Shown here: piece by piece, positions 49,033-56,800 of the stretch
How positions within the stretch are numbered: the first letter of the stretch is position 1
Layout of the letters: each line of letters starts with the position of its first letter
IMG/VR virus record: IMGVR_UViG_3300028558_000018
Coordinates: 80,390 to 144,389 of that record
Length of the DNA: 64,000 nucleotides
Direction: 5' to 3' (one strand)
DNA from: a virus
The notes under the pieces: model-generated
The model's input: only the letters and a program-made list of their open reading frames with translations
Told to the model about the DNA's origin: nothing
The model's database searches: none
Translations under genes and position numbers: made by a program

Positions 49033-49386
49033 TTAATTAAAAATTTCCGCATAATCTCTTGGGGTCATGCGTTCAAATTTTTCAAAAGAGCGAATTAGCT
49101 CATCATTAGACGCAAAACCCACGAGTGAGTAAATTTTGTGATAATGCTTGCCCATTACAATAAGTTCTCGCGCTTTTGCCACTCTAATTTTAAATAAATA
49201 TTCCAACATATCCTCGCCGATAATTTTCACAAAATAATAATTTAGTCTAGAATAATCCATCGAAGCTAACTCGCAAAGGTCATTTTTCTTAACTTTTTTA
49301 CCAATATTATTCTCCATATAAAACTTGACCGAGTAAATCGTCTCGCGAATTACCGGCGTCATTTGTTCGTAATGATGACTACTCAT
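49033..49386 (-). CDS. AraC-type DNA-binding protein
   Basis: 117 aa from ATG 49386. Two helix-turn-helix units of an AraC/XylS DNA-binding domain fill the protein: DLCELASMDYSRLNYYF and IYSLVGFASNDELIRSFEKFERMTPRDY. The usual N-terminal effector domain is absent, so it is a bare regulator. A phage-encoded AraC domain is uncommon. Confidence 0.8.
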   Translation of the reverse strand: MSSHHYEQMTPVIRETIYSVKFYMENNIGKKVKKNDLCELASMDYSRLNYYFVKIIGEDMLEYLFKIRVAKARELIVMGKHYHKIYSLVGFASNDELIRSFEKFERMTPRDYAEIFN

Positions 49387-49390
49387 AAAT

Positions 49391-49759
49391 TTATCCCCCG
49401 AAGCCCGCCCCAATTAAATCGTTTACCGCAATATGTAAATCTTTAATAGGAATATTATCCATAATTTGTAATTCAGAGGAATCCTTTGGGTAATATTGTA
49501 ATCTAAAATGCGTTTTACCCTTATTAATAACAATCATCGCGAGTTCTTTGGTGACGCTCTCGTTATGAATGTCATTTCGATTCTTGGAATTTACACGCCA
49601 AAACTCGTATATAGTCCCAACTAATGTGTATTGCACTCGATAAGGTGTGAGTTTCTTGATTATAATCCCGCTAGGAGTTAATTGATTATTCGGCGCGCTT
49701 TCCCAATTATTTAACGGCGCGGGGTTAATATATTGGCTAATTAGTTCCGAATTATTCAT
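49391..49759 (-). CDS. Hypothetical protein
   Basis: 122 aa, beta-rich with a helical end; overlaps the upstream gene by 8 nt. Unknown. Confidence 0.65.
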   Translation of the reverse strand: MNNSELISQYINPAPLNNWESAPNNQLTPSGIIIKKLTPYRVQYTLVGTIYEFWRVNSKNRNDIHNESVTKELAMIVINKGKTHFRLQYYPKDSSELQIMDNIPIKDLHIAVNDLIGAGFGG

Positions 49760-50003
49760 TTCGCGATTTAATTGAAATAGCGTTAATAGTTGTGAAAAGC
49801 TTTTCTTTCAATTCTTCAATTGAGCCAAATTCACAGGGATGCGGCAAATCTTGAATAGTTAGTTCTCTGAAAGAACCGTCCGCCAATTTAAATTTGTGCG
49901 GCGCGAAAATTCCCTCCCTAATATGTCCAATGGGCATACCAGAATAATAAATATCTGTTTGATTAGGATGGAAACAGAATAGAAAGGAGAAATAATTATT
50001 CAT
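49752..50003 (-). CDS. Small hypothetical protein
   Basis: 83 aa from ATG 50003. Aromatic N-terminus (MNNYFSFLFCFHPNQTD). Unknown. Confidence 0.65.
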   Translation of the reverse strand: MNNYFSFLFCFHPNQTDIYYSGMPIGHIREGIFAPHKFKLADGSFRELTIQDLPHPCEFGSIEELKEKLFTTINAISIKSRNE

Positions 50004-50004
50004 A

Positions 50005-50220
50005 TTATTCAATCGTGCAATAATAAGCCATTAAAAGGTCTTCTGGATTGTCAAAAGTAGCCCCCAACGTAAAATCTTCGCCCATCAAACCGTATTGAGA
50101 AATAATCCCATTATTATACAGCCCAACAAGCCTAAATGCATGTTTATGATCATCGAAGAGAATTTCATCGCCCACTTGAAATTTCTTCCCAATAATATCT
50201 TTAGGCGTTTTAATAACCAT
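50005..50220 (-). CDS. Small SH3-like hypothetical protein
   Basis: 71 aa; the pattern GKKFQVGDEILFDDHKHAF suggests a small beta barrel. Unknown. Confidence 0.65.
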   Translation of the reverse strand: MVIKTPKDIIGKKFQVGDEILFDDHKHAFRLVGLYNNGIISQYGLMGEDFTLGATFDNPEDLLMAYYCTIE

Positions 50221-50224
50221 AATA

Positions 50225-50437
50225 TTAGATATTTTTAAGTTCTAGGTTGAATTCTGCGTTGAAATAATCCACCGCGTCACCATAACAATCAAAATTACTC
50301 ACCAAATTGGGCTTATGGTCGGGGCTTAATTCGATTAACATATATTTACCCGTTTCCGTTTTATCAATAATATAGCGATTATATTGAGAATCTTCGCGAT
50401 TAAATACCGATTTGAAGAATAAATATTGAGAGTTCAC
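50225..50437 (-). CDS. Small hypothetical protein
   Basis: 70 aa, polar alpha/beta; ATGA overlap with the upstream YopX-like gene. Confidence 0.65.
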   Translation of the reverse strand: MNSQYLFFKSVFNREDSQYNRYIIDKTETGKYMLIELSPDHKPNLVSNFDCYGDAVDYFNAEFNLELKNI

Positions 50438-50790
50438 GGAAGAAGATTAGGATTTTCAAAAATATTACCAATTACTTCAACATGGCCATTTTGCCCCTTT
50501 TCTGCGGCGAGAATCAGGGAAAATTTGTTATCTTCGTCGTTATAAAAATAACCATTATGGAAACAAACTTTAGATTTGTGAATATATGTTTCCCCGCCGA
50601 TAAATTCTTCATCTATGTAATATTCTTGAGCAAGAATGTCGCCCTCAAAAATCTCTTTTCCATTTTTATCCTTCAACCCAGTGAATTGAGTGATGGAATA
50701 TTCGGGATTATTGAGTGATTTGGCCTCAAATTCTCCGACCCAATGATGCCATTTATTATCCCACACGCGGAATTTAATTTCTCGGTTCAT
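50434..50790 (-). CDS. YopX-like protein 1
   Basis: 118 aa. REIKFRVWDNKW, ITQFTGLKDKNGKEIFEGDIL and VIGNIFENPNLL are the YopX family signature. Its role in phages is not known. Three further copies lie at 62.9-64 kb. Confidence 0.85.
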   Translation of the reverse strand: MNREIKFRVWDNKWHHWVGEFEAKSLNNPEYSITQFTGLKDKNGKEIFEGDILAQEYYIDEEFIGGETYIHKSKVCFHNGYFYNDEDNKFSLILAAEKGQNGHVEVIGNIFENPNLLP

Positions 50791-50791
50791 A

Positions 50792-51025
50792 TTAATTACT
50801 TATAGTTTGATAATGAGTGGCAAACACAAATCCATTTTTGACTTCTTCTACGTCAGAATAAGAAATCTTAGAAACGTCAATATCACTATTTTGACGCAAT
50901 TGTGCGCTAAATATTTTCTTGGCCGCAATGCTATTTTGACCGTCATTCACTAATACCGTGCCGAAAAACGATTGTTTGTCGCGAATTTCATCAATGGCGA
51001 TGCCTCTAAGTTTAAATAGCTTCAT
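50792..51025 (-). CDS. Small hypothetical protein
   Basis: 77 aa, charged alpha/beta. One nt after the YopX-like start. Unknown. Confidence 0.65.
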   Translation of the reverse strand: MKLFKLRGIAIDEIRDKQSFFGTVLVNDGQNSIAAKKIFSAQLRQNSDIDVSKISYSDVEEVKNGFVFATHYQTISN

Positions 51026-51029
51026 AATT

Positions 51030-51317
51030 TTATAGTTTCGTAGGATGATTAGGAATCAAATCTTTCAGCGCGGCGCAATATTGTTTAGTAATGTTATCGC
51101 GGTCAATAAGATAATTGGCGCGTAATTCTTCCAATCGTTTAATAATTGGCAAAGCGTTTTCCTCATCAAGTGTCAAAAATGGCCGAAAAAATCCTTGATA
51201 GGACGGAACATAAACTAGCGTTTCCGGCGAATAAGAGTGGCGACGAGTATAATCAATTTCTCCCCAAAGAGTGAATGGGTAAATATCATATGGCCAAAAT
51301 GCGATTTGTGTTTTCAT
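51030..51317 (-). CDS. Hypothetical protein
   Basis: 95 aa from ATG 51317, following the upstream stop. Aromatic N-terminus, helical C-terminus. Unknown. Confidence 0.65.
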   Translation of the reverse strand: MKTQIAFWPYDIYPFTLWGEIDYTRRHSYSPETLVYVPSYQGFFRPFLTLDEENALPIIKRLEELRANYLIDRDNITKQYCAALKDLIPNHPTKL

Positions 51318-51318
51318 A

Positions 51319-51645
51319 TTAAATAAAGTTCCAATTATAAGACTTTTTGCAATCGTGATTAATCGCAATACGTTTCCCATCACTTACAACCAAAGTCCCG
51401 TCGCCATCCCAATTATATGCCATCCATTCATGATTCATCCCTCGGAAATAATAACATTTCGACTCTATATCCCCAAAATAGGCTTCTATTTGGGATTCGG
51501 TCAAATAGTCTGCCCGTAGGAAAGGTTCGACTTCAAAATTCTCATAACAACCATAGCCCTTATTCTTGGTGAAGAAATATTTACGCAAAGTCTCGCCAAA
51601 TTCATTCGCGGCATTGATATTTTCAGTGTCTATAGTAATTTTCAT
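51319..51645 (-). CDS. Hypothetical protein
   Basis: 108 aa, ATG 7 nt after TAGTGT. Acidic and aromatic (CYYFRGMNHEWMAYNWDGDG). Unknown. Confidence 0.65.
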   Translation of the reverse strand: MKITIDTENINAANEFGETLRKYFFTKNKGYGCYENFEVEPFLRADYLTESQIEAYFGDIESKCYYFRGMNHEWMAYNWDGDGTLVVSDGKRIAINHDCKKSYNWNFI

Positions 51646-51652
51646 AATTTAA

Positions 51653-51680
51653 ACACTACCAGAAATTTTCTCTCAGTCAA
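51653..51680 (-). promoter_or_regulatory. TTGAC-family promoter, leaderless type
   Basis: TTGACT, 16 nt, TAGTGT; ATG 7 nt later. Confidence 0.6.
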
Positions 51681-51688
51681 TAACTTTT

Positions 51689-51867
51689 TTAAAAATAAAT
51701 TCGGGGCCAATTAACTATCTCAATATCGTTATTAAAAAAACCAGTATAATAATGATAATGAATTCCATAACTGGGAATATCATAGGGTTTTGCCCCATGA
51801 CTTTCAACTAAAATCTGCCCGAGCCCTTAACATTTTCCCAAATTACCCACTTGACAGAATAATTCAA
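51689..51867 (-). pseudogene. Frameshifted small gene
   Basis: The frame from TTG 51867 reads NYSVKWVIWENVKG, then a shift near GGGCTCGGGCAG leads into a second frame, ILVESHGAKPYDIPSYGI..., ending at 51689. The total of 179 nt is one short of a codon multiple, so a single-base indel splits a 59-aa protein. The gene fits the gap between its neighbours. Confidence 0.6.
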
Positions 51868-51881
51868 CGCCGCCGAACTAA

Positions 51882-52073
51882 TTAAGCCTTGATTTCGATA
51901 TAATCCTCGCCTAGAGTTGCCCCGTAAAGGTCAATGTCATCATAATCAAGGTCAAATTCTTCGCCAATTTCCGCGTCATAATCCGAATATTCGCGCCAAG
52001 AGCAACATTCGTCTGCACAAAATACCAAAGTGCCTTTGACGATTCTTGAAGGACGAATAAATTTAATTACCAT
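51882..52073 (-). CDS. Small acidic hypothetical protein
   Basis: 63 aa from ATG 52073 (MVIKFIRPSRIVKG). Acidic C-terminus (DAEIGEEFDLDYDDIDL). Overlaps the upstream gene by 11 nt. Confidence 0.65.
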   Translation of the reverse strand: MVIKFIRPSRIVKGTLVFCADECCSWREYSDYDAEIGEEFDLDYDDIDLYGATLGEDYIEIKA

Positions 52074-52239
52074 AATCTTTTGCAAAAGGTAGCGATTTTA
52101 CCAATTTCTTAGCATTATCATATGGACGAAGATTGCCCCTTCCATTCGCTTGACGTTGGGCCAATGCGTGAATAATTTCGGCCAATTCAATGCTATTAAT
52201 AGAACAAAGCCAAAGAAAGGTGATAATTCGCTTAATCAT
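52063..52239 (-). CDS. Small protein with signal-like N-terminus
   Basis: 58 aa (MIKRIITFLWLCSINSIELA...), a possible short export signal followed by a basic segment. Coupled to its neighbours by overlaps. Confidence 0.55.
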   Translation of the reverse strand: MIKRIITFLWLCSINSIELAEIIHALAQRQANGRGNLRPYDNAKKLVKSLPFAKDYGN

Positions 52240-52712
52240 TTAATAATTAGAATATTGTCAAGGGCAACATTCACGAGAATTCTCGCCTCATTTCCACCCA
52301 ATTCGCTACCTACGCAAAATTCCTCAATTGCTTGAATATTGGACTCGTTGCCATTTATGAAAAAGCGCGTTGTAAATTGATTGTTATGCACGGGGTATAA
52401 TCTAGCGTAGAGTTTGCCCTCTTTATTGCGCAAAATAAAGGGGAAAATTTCCCATTCTAATCCCATTAAAGGCTGTGGGGTTTCAGGTAATTGCCCATTT
52501 TCGCGACCCTCTTTTATTATTGCTTTATTTTCGTAATTCTGCCCCACAAAGAACTGCCCAGAGGTAATTTTCTCGCCAAAATAGCCTAATTTAGCATATG
52601 CGGCGCGAAATTTCAAATCACGACGATAGCTAATTGTGCGAATTACGCCCTTTTTGGCGCACAATTGGTCAATAAGGTCTTGGCGCGGGAGAATTTGGGT
52701 GAGAGTATTCAT
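52236..52712 (-). CDS. Hypothetical protein
   Basis: 158 aa from ATG 52712, ATGA overlap upstream. N-terminus PRQDLIDQLCAKKGVIRTISYRRDLKFRA is basic; the middle is alpha/beta. Unknown. Confidence 0.7.
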   Translation of the reverse strand: MNTLTQILPRQDLIDQLCAKKGVIRTISYRRDLKFRAAYAKLGYFGEKITSGQFFVGQNYENKAIIKEGRENGQLPETPQPLMGLEWEIFPFILRNKEGKLYARLYPVHNNQFTTRFFINGNESNIQAIEEFCVGSELGGNEARILVNVALDNILIIK

Positions 52713-52900
52713 CGGCCCCAAGTGAATCGCGCCCCGCCATCTTTGTCAATAGAATAATGAGCCGCGTTGTTAATTATTGCTTGGCGCTGGATTTCTCTAA
52801 TTTGATGCTTAAGTTCACTTTTATCCATATAGCCAAACAAAGTTTGGACCGCTAAAAATCCAACCAAAAACCAAGCTATTCTTTCGGAGTTTATTTTCAT
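52709..52900 (-). CDS. Small single-pass membrane protein
   Basis: 63 aa from ATG 52900. One membrane helix (IAWFLVGFLAVQTLFGY) followed by a charged helix. Confidence 0.65.
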   Translation of the reverse strand: MKINSERIAWFLVGFLAVQTLFGYMDKSELKHQIREIQRQAIINNAAHYSIDKDGGARFTWGR

Positions 52901-52904
52901 AATA

Positions 52905-53195
52905 TTACATTTCAAAGTTCTTTTCTTCAATAACCCGTTCAATTCTACTGGGTTTGCTCTCGCCAATTGCCGAATCTCCATCGGGTAGCACAAAATATTT
53001 ATCTCTATTATCTTCGCCCTCTTTAATTATCTCACTCTTAGAAAACAATTTCCGCGCCTCATTTGCCGCGACTTCGCTAAAAAATGCAAAGCGAGAATCT
53101 TTTAGGACGAATCTCTTGCCAGTGAGTTTAATTTGCGCGGCATCATTTTTATGCACGAATTGATTGCCCACTTGAACGTAATATTTAATTGACAT
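52905..53195 (-). CDS. Hypothetical protein
   Basis: 96 aa, beta/alpha, charged C-terminus. Leader of 55 nt after promoter 53251-53278. Unknown. Confidence 0.65.
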   Translation of the reverse strand: MSIKYYVQVGNQFVHKNDAAQIKLTGKRFVLKDSRFAFFSEVAANEARKLFSKSEIIKEGEDNRDKYFVLPDGDSAIGESKPSRIERVIEEKNFEM

Positions 53196-53250
53196 ATTCT
53201 AACTTTTTCTCTGAATTTGGTTTGGATTATTGGTTGTTCTAACAAAAATA

Positions 53251-53278
53251 ACTATGGAGAAATTTTGCCCCACGTCAA
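53251..53278 (-). promoter_or_regulatory. TTGAC-family promoter
   Basis: TTGACG, 16 nt, CATAGT; 55-nt leader. Confidence 0.5.
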
Positions 53279-53294
53279 ATTAATTTTAATTGAT

Positions 53295-53498
53295 TTAATC
53301 AAGGGAAATTTTCATCGCAGCGCGGGCCAATAAATCTTTGTCTTTATTTGGTTTAATCAAATTAACTCGGCTATCAGGATCAATAGAATCTACTATGCAC
53401 CAATTGTCCGTAGAATCGTCAAAATAAAGATGAATATTCCACCGCTCTAAATACTTGTAAATTTCTTCTATTGAGGGATAAGTTTCAAAAGGTGCCAT
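53295..53498 (-). CDS. Small hypothetical protein
   Basis: 67 aa, aromatic N-terminus (YPSIEEIYKYLERWNIHLYF). Unknown. Confidence 0.65.
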   Translation of the reverse strand: MAPFETYPSIEEIYKYLERWNIHLYFDDSTDNWCIVDSIDPDSRVNLIKPNKDKDLLARAAMKISLD

Positions 53499-53500
53499 AA

Positions 53501-53644
53501 TTATAGTGATTTTTCTAATTTAATAATTTCCATCCAGTCGGGGATATTTTTCACCGCGTCGGCGTAATCGGTAGCTAGCACTTCAATTTTTTCAATTTTA
53601 CCCTCGATTAAAAAACTAACGAGATATTTATTTAAATTTTTCAT
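53501..53644 (-). CDS. Very small hypothetical protein
   Basis: 47 aa (MKNLNKYLVSFLIEGKIEK...). Overlaps the upstream gene by 17 nt. Confidence 0.55.
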   Translation of the reverse strand: MKNLNKYLVSFLIEGKIEKIEVLATDYADAVKNIPDWMEIIKLEKSL

Positions 53645-53774
53645 AATATTGAGCAATAAACGCTCGGCTTAAGCTAAAATAACTAGAATTGTCGTAGGTA
53701 AACATAAGCTCGTTCTCGTTGTTTAGTCCGCAAAATATGATAATATCAGATGAATATTTATTTTTATACCTCAT
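53628..53774 (-). CDS. Very small hypothetical protein
   Basis: 48 aa (MRYKNKYSSDIIIFCGLNNE...). ATGA overlap with its upstream gene; part of the cluster. Confidence 0.55.
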   Translation of the reverse strand: MRYKNKYSSDIIIFCGLNNENELMFTYDNSSYFSLSRAFIAQYYEKFK

Positions 53775-53968
53775 GGGAGCTTAATAATCATAAATTTATC
53801 ATTCTTATAATAATTTAAACAAAAATCGGGACGATGATAACTGTGCGTTTCTATTTGCGCCCCGCCAGAATTTATCAATAGCAAATAACCCTTGGGTAGA
53901 TTCCCTTCGGGCCAAGTGGCGGCAATTTCCGCGCCATACCAAATATAAGGTTTGAAAAACATTTTCAT
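53771..53968 (-). CDS. Small hypothetical protein
   Basis: 65 aa, aromatic and Gly-containing (WYGAEIAATWPEGNLPKGY). Unknown. Confidence 0.65.
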   Translation of the reverse strand: MKMFFKPYIWYGAEIAATWPEGNLPKGYLLLINSGGAQIETHSYHRPDFCLNYYKNDKFMIIKLP

Positions 53969-53971
53969 AAT

Positions 53972-54247
53972 TTATTTCCATTCGGCTTTTTCAAATTTCA
54001 TCCAATAATCAGGATTCCCGCGCCCTAGTTCTAATATTAAGGACTCGTAAAACTGATTATTCTCAATAGTTGCGCCATTTTTATCCTTAATAACCATTTT
54101 TTGAATAGAATAAGGCACAAGGGCAAAAATATCTTGATTAACAACTTTATCTTGAACTTGCTTCGCGAGAGAATTTACCACTTTGCGTTCGTAGAGAAAT
54201 TCGGCCTCTATTTCGAAATCTTGATAATAAAATGTGTTAACTCGCAT
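53972..54247 (-). CDS. Small hypothetical protein
   Basis: 91 aa, beta-rich with repeated V/I patterns. Unknown. Confidence 0.65.
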   Translation of the reverse strand: MRVNTFYYQDFEIEAEFLYERKVVNSLAKQVQDKVVNQDIFALVPYSIQKMVIKDKNGATIENNQFYESLILELGRGNPDYWMKFEKAEWK

Positions 54248-54248
54248 A

Positions 54249-54422
54249 TTATGAGTGTTTATCCATCAAATCATCCATAGTAATTATCGAATTCCCGCCC
54301 ATTACTTGAAATTGGTAAACCCTTGGGTCGTCGTAATAACCATAATCCACGGTAATTGTTACTCCGTGTCGATAAAGTAGGGAATGCAATTCGTCTAGAA
54401 ATTTATTTTCGTTGTCTGTCAT
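54249..54422 (-). CDS. Small hypothetical protein with leaderless promoter
   Basis: 57 aa (MTDNENKFLDELHSLLYRHG...). ATG 6 nt after TAGAGT. Unknown. Confidence 0.65.
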   Translation of the reverse strand: MTDNENKFLDELHSLLYRHGVTITVDYGYYDDPRVYQFQVMGGNSIITMDDLMDKHS

Positions 54423-54428
54423 AATGTG

Positions 54429-54456
54429 ACTCTAATAAGTTCTCCCTTTATGTCAA
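54429..54456 (-). promoter_or_regulatory. TTGAC-family promoter, leaderless type
   Basis: TTGACA, 16 nt, TAGAGT. Confidence 0.65.
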
Positions 54457-54466
54457 TTAAAAAGAA

Positions 54467-54721
54467 TTAAAGTTCACTAAATTGGCGAATTTCTTCCGCC
54501 GTAACATTAAATGCATTGCTGCGCCCCGTATAAACTCCGCTTTGATAAGCATGTGCCTCGTTTATCATCGCTGTTGTGTGGCAAATACTCGCAGTTTTAT
54601 TTAGCCAGAGCGGATAATCACTCGGTACACAAATATAGCCAGCCCGAAAAGCTAATTTGCGCACGAATTTGCGAAATAGTGTGTCGCCGCTAAGTTTTTG
54701 ATAATGTTGAACGGGATTCAT
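54467..54721 (-). CDS. Small hypothetical protein
   Basis: 84 aa, helical, ending NVTAEEIRQFSEL. Follows a tRNA-like element. Unknown. Confidence 0.65.
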   Translation of the reverse strand: MNPVQHYQKLSGDTLFRKFVRKLAFRAGYICVPSDYPLWLNKTASICHTTAMINEAHAYQSGVYTGRSNAFNVTAEEIRQFSEL

Positions 54722-54743
54722 AAGTTGTTGGTTATTAAGTAAT

Positions 54744-54822
54744 TGGTCCTACCTGCCATCGGAGCCTATGGCGAAGGGCGATTATAAATCGCCTATTATT
54801 AGCTGCGCTTAATTAAAGTAGG
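54744..54822 (-). tRNA. Degenerate tRNA-Ile-like gene (UAU anticodon)
   Basis: Acceptor CCTACTT/AGGTAGG with encoded ACCA, and a good anticodon arm GGCGA/TCGCC around TTTATAA (anticodon TAT, reading AUA). The T stem GCCAT/ATGGC closes an 8-nt loop AGGCTCCG without the conserved TTC, and the D arm lacks the usual GG. It is either a decaying tRNA or an unusual tRNA-like element. Confidence 0.6.
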
Positions 54823-54842
54823 GGAAAATGTTATGTAATTAT

Positions 54843-55076
54843 TTAAATAAATTCCGCGCTCCAAATCAGCACATCAAAATCGCCTCTAATTAGCTCTCCT
54901 TTCACGAATTTCCCATCACAATTGAATTTTGCATAACGAAAGCATCGGCGCATAGGCTTTCCGTCTGAGTTAACAAAATCCTGATAAACCTTGCCATTTT
55001 GCTCATAACAAGATGTTTCCAAATGTCGCTTAGGAAAATCAGGATCGGATAAAATTCTTTTGATTAACTCGCTCAT
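54843..55076 (-). CDS. Small hypothetical protein
   Basis: 77 aa; ATGA overlap with the upstream membrane protein gene. Unknown. Confidence 0.65.
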   Translation of the reverse strand: MSELIKRILSDPDFPKRHLETSCYEQNGKVYQDFVNSDGKPMRRCFRYAKFNCDGKFVKGELIRGDFDVLIWSAEFI

Positions 55077-55447
55077 GATTTATCTCCAATATTTTCCTTG
55101 ATTTGCTGTAACAATTTAACCCATCGGGTAGTCCCTTCCATATTAAGCGCGGTAACTTTCCAATCTGGTAGTGATTTGTAATCAATGAGTCGGCGTAATA
55201 ATTGTGTGTCGTCCAATTTTTTAATATCACTGATATAATTATCCACCATACATTGTCTTTCGTGATGACGTTCTTTGCGATCAATTTCCGAAAGAGAAAT
55301 TCCGCCGCCCATGATTAATCCAACAGTGGCAAATACAAAAGGGATAATAACCCAAGGATTTACACTTCTTACATAAATTCCTCCAGTAATTAAAAGCGCA
55401 ACGCCAAGGGCGATAGAAAGATAACTGAGAGATTTTTGAGTTAACAT
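55073..55447 (-). CDS. Two-pass membrane protein
   Basis: 124 aa with two hydrophobic helices (LSIALGVALLITGGIYV and WVIIPFVFATVGLIMGG) then a charged C-terminal helix rich in R/K/D. Phage inner-membrane protein of unknown role. ATG 6 nt after CACTCT. Confidence 0.7.
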   Translation of the reverse strand: MLTQKSLSYLSIALGVALLITGGIYVRSVNPWVIIPFVFATVGLIMGGGISLSEIDRKERHHERQCMVDNYISDIKKLDDTQLLRRLIDYKSLPDWKVTALNMEGTTRWVKLLQQIKENIGDKS

Positions 55448-55453
55448 AATAGT

Positions 55454-55482
55454 AGAGTGCGTTAAAATGAGTTCGCTGTCAA
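55454..55482 (-). promoter_or_regulatory. TTGAC-family promoter, leaderless type
   Basis: TTGACA, 17 nt, CACTCT; ATG 6 nt later. Confidence 0.45.
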
Positions 55483-55665
55483 TTAAATTTTATTCCAAAG
55501 TGCGAAAATTTGTTCCGTGATGATTAATACCGCAAATGGCAACATAAAATAGCGATAGACTTTATTCTTAAACTGCCAAGGAGCAAAAGCTAATCACGCG
55601 CCGTAAATTGCAATATTGAGAAAATTAATATAAATTGAATTGCCAAATTGTTGAATAATATTCAT
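55483..55665 (-). pseudogene. Membrane-protein gene with an in-frame TGA
   Basis: The frame from ATG 55665 reads IQQFGNSIYINFLNIAIYGA, then TGA, then continues in the same frame LAFAPWQFKNKVYRYFMLPF... to the stop at 55483. TGG in place of TGA would give a continuous hydrophobic protein of 60 aa. TGA is a normal stop elsewhere in this genome. Confidence 0.65.
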
Positions 55666-55826
55666 TTTTTATAAATTTTTTCAGCATAATTGACTAGTGC
55701 TGCGAGAACTTCCGGCTCAAGAACGATTTGATTAGTCGTCATTACACCATTTTCGGTCGTTAAAACGATGCTATAACCATCGAATTTTGCATATACACCG
55801 TCACCGAGATATTGTTTATTCATCAT
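55662..55826 (-). CDS. Conserved small phage protein
   Basis: 54 aa. YLGDGVYAKFDGYSIVLTTENG, then NQIVLEPEVLAALV, is a recurring phage protein family; the function is unknown. ATGA overlap with the next gene. Confidence 0.8.
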   Translation of the reverse strand: MMNKQYLGDGVYAKFDGYSIVLTTENGVMTTNQIVLEPEVLAALVNYAEKIYKK

Positions 55827-55827
55827 A

Positions 55828-56253
55828 TTAATTAATTTTAACTTGCGGGCATTTATCTGGATTTATTGCAAAATAAGGCTGCTGCCATTCACGATATTTA
55901 TCGTCAATACACATAAATCGGTAATGAAGTTTCCCAATAGGAGAATTACTATCATCAATAATTCTCCCAATTACGCCCATTGGATGAATTTCCTCGCTAG
56001 AAGCATTCGCCCAATTAAAACTTTTAAATAATGGCCGCGCTAATTCAATGGTTTCCTTCCAAGCAGCTTTAACACTAGAGGCTTCGTGTTGGAAATAGCC
56101 TTTATTAGATTCTACGCTAGGATGTTGTTTGCGCCCCAAATATCTATCAAGAATATATTCGACTTTATCTAATAATTGTTCGTGTTTAGCACAAGAGGAT
56201 TCATCAGAGAACTCTCTTCCGTCTTTAGCTTGATATTTTGCGATTAGTTGCAT
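55828..56253 (-). CDS. Hypothetical protein
   Basis: 141 aa; N-terminus YQAKDGREFSDESSCAKHEQL resembles short phage proteins that begin with a zinc-like KxxDG..C motif. Helical middle. Unknown. Confidence 0.7.
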   Translation of the reverse strand: MQLIAKYQAKDGREFSDESSCAKHEQLLDKVEYILDRYLGRKQHPSVESNKGYFQHEASSVKAAWKETIELARPLFKSFNWANASSEEIHPMGVIGRIIDDSNSPIGKLHYRFMCIDDKYREWQQPYFAINPDKCPQVKIN

Positions 56254-56272
56254 AAGTTGTTTATTATCAAAG

Positions 56273-56347
56273 TGGTAAGTCGGGAGGTATTCGAAACCCC
56301 ATAAGCCAAATTAGAATTTTGGTGCATATCCATTCTGCCACCGACTC
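56273..56347 (-). tRNA. tRNA-Arg (UCU anticodon)
   Basis: 75 nt with encoded CCA. Acceptor GAGTCGG/CCGACTT, D arm GCA/TGC, anticodon arm CCAAA/TTTGG around ATTCTAA, T arm GGGGT/ACCTC with loop TTCGAAT. Reads AGA/AGG. Confidence 0.95.
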
Positions 56348-56368
56348 ATAAATTACTTCTATATCCAA

Positions 56369-56518
56369 TCAGGCCAAATCCCCTAAGTCAAGAGCGGAAT
56401 CATCCCGTTGAATTAATTTTTTATTTTTAAATATCCTAGTAGGTTTCGGTAATTGCTTACGAATTTTCGCAAGTGTGTCCCGTTGAGTAATCACCTTTTT
56501 ATTTGCCTTCTTTTTCAC
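56369..56518 (-). CDS. Small basic peptide, GTG start
   Basis: 49 aa, very basic (MKKKANKKVITQRDT...). Starts GTG 20 nt inside the upstream gene. Confidence 0.5.
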   Translation of the reverse strand: MKKKANKKVITQRDTLAKIRKQLPKPTRIFKNKKLIQRDDSALDLGDLA

Positions 56519-56798
56519 GAAAATAAATTTTTAAAGTCTGCTCAACTTGCGGACAACTCTCAATTACTTGCCCGATAAAATTCATCCCAACATTTGTCCC
56601 CAACCATTGAATTATTGTCGCGGCTACAATTTGGTCGCGCTCCGAAGGATTGTTGATTAGATATTCTAGTAATTGCGCGGAATATCCTGATTGACGTTCA
56701 TTTTCGTCGGTCCACTGTTTCGCAAACGCAATTTCGCGTTGCGATAACTCTGTTTCTTTGAGTCTATTAGCGTGTAATCCTGTCGTGATAATTTCCAT
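56499..56798 (-). CDS. Small helical protein
   Basis: 99 aa from ATG 56798; the TTG 27 nt earlier is less likely. Helical, R/E-rich. Unknown. Confidence 0.65.
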   Translation of the reverse strand: MEIITTGLHANRLKETELSQREIAFAKQWTDENERQSGYSAQLLEYLINNPSERDQIVAATIIQWLGTNVGMNFIGQVIESCPQVEQTLKIYFREKEGK

Positions 56799-56800
56799 AA

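Noticed and set aside
55483-55665. TGA recoded as Trp
   Set aside because: TGA ends several neighbouring genes (for example clpP and the ATGA overlaps), so a local nonsense change is simpler.
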